Shown here in pieces: positions 63,732 through 64,000 of a stretch of DNA of 64,000 nt. The stretch is from NCBI RefSeq assembly GCF_014076415.1, contig NZ_CP043568.1, positions 3,410,001 through 3,474,000 of the forward strand, read 5' to 3'. The notes beneath the pieces were generated by a model. That model was not told the origin of the DNA. It did not search any database and saw nothing but the letters and a program-made list of their open reading frames with translations. Source of the DNA: Comamonas testosteroni (GTDB lineage Bacteria > Pseudomonadota > Gammaproteobacteria > Burkholderiales > Burkholderiaceae_C). Made by a program: the position numbers and the translations under genes. The first letter of the stretch is position 1. Each line of letters begins with the position of its first letter.

Positions 63732-64000
63732 TTATTGTCCCAGTTGATCGCGACGGCGATCCACATCTTGCGCAAATCGCGCAACAAACATGAGGGCTCT
63801 CACCTGCTGCACGGCAGCGGCGGCATCGCCAGCCTCGTCCAGCAACCGGCCACATTCGCCAAGCATCTGCTTTTTGGCAGCGAGCATCTCGGCCTCCAGA
63901 GCATCGAGCTCCTGCTCGCTGGCAGCGTCTTCCAGCGCTTCGCGCCACTCCATCTGCTGCATCAGAAATGCCGCAGGCATGGCCGTGTTGTCTTCGGCCC
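63732..64000 (-). CDS. hscB: co-chaperone HscB, C-terminal part (cut by window edge)
   Basis: Only the last 88 residues are inside the window; the gene continues past 64000. The visible part (AEDNTAMPAAFLMQQMEWREALEDAASEQELDALEAEM ... FVARFAQDVDRRRDQL) is the helical IscU-binding domain of HscB. The N-terminal J-domain is outside. Order hscB-hscA-fdx supports the call. Confidence 0.93.
   Translation of the reverse strand, partial: AEDNTAMPAAFLMQQMEWREALEDAASEQELDALEAEMLAAKKQMLGECGRLLDEAGDAAAAVQQVRALMFVARFAQDVDRRRDQLGQ

Overview
This 64 kb window is chromosomal DNA from a beta-proteobacterium. Gene content, GC-rich codon use and dispersed repeats all point to Burkholderiales, family Comamonadaceae, most likely Comamonas. 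It is core and near-core genome. There is no integrase, transposase, phage module or CRISPR array. Most genes are packed on the minus strand with short or overlapping junctions.

Left part (1-13 kb): patatin-like phospholipase, NAD-dependent DNA ligase, ZipA and SMC, all on the minus strand, then a YnfA-family membrane protein and a large CHASE-PAS-PAS-GGDEF-EAL c-di-GMP protein. A flavodoxin-like gene follows behind an FNR-like half-palindrome site. 13-23 kb: TetR regulator, a complete RND efflux operon (fusion protein, pump, outer membrane lipoprotein) and two translationally coupled MFS exporters. 23-33 kb: metabolic singletons (two SDRs, a CurA-like reductase, a PaaI-like thioesterase), Ogt, and a 101-residue unknown gene behind two textbook LexA boxes. 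A methyltransferase/hydrolase pair, a deaminase and a CynX-like transporter follow.

32.7-34.8 kb holds a compact nucleic-acid repair operon: an ATP-dependent RNA ligase followed by an HD-phosphoesterase/polynucleotide-kinase fusion (HD-Pnk type). 35-41 kb has a choice-of-anchor-I-like lipoprotein and a PhnDCE-type ABC importer. The importer is preceded by a structured leader whose intrinsic terminator sits only 14 nt before the start codon, so it looks like an attenuator or riboswitch. 41-46 kb: Lrp regulator and a gamma-alpha-beta FAD sugar/gluconate dehydrogenase operon. 46-52 kb: a two-component system divergent from an exported methionine-sulfoxide repair operon (MsrB, DipZ-like, MsrA). 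52-60 kb: a SnoaL-like gene, a decayed GST, and a TetR divergent from a seven-gene, mostly overlapping lipid-modification operon (FAD oxidoreductase, DUF1365, cyclopropane-fatty-acid synthase, chalcone-isomerase-like, MFS, DUF3833, SDR). The right end has tRNA-Val(CAC), dnaQ, and the end of an ISC cluster (fdx, hscA, partial hscB).

The items most worth follow-up are the RNA end-healing/sealing pair, the attenuator leader, the SOS-controlled small gene, and the exported Msr system with its regulator. All calls were made by reading sequence only. Family names rest on motifs, and no database search was run.
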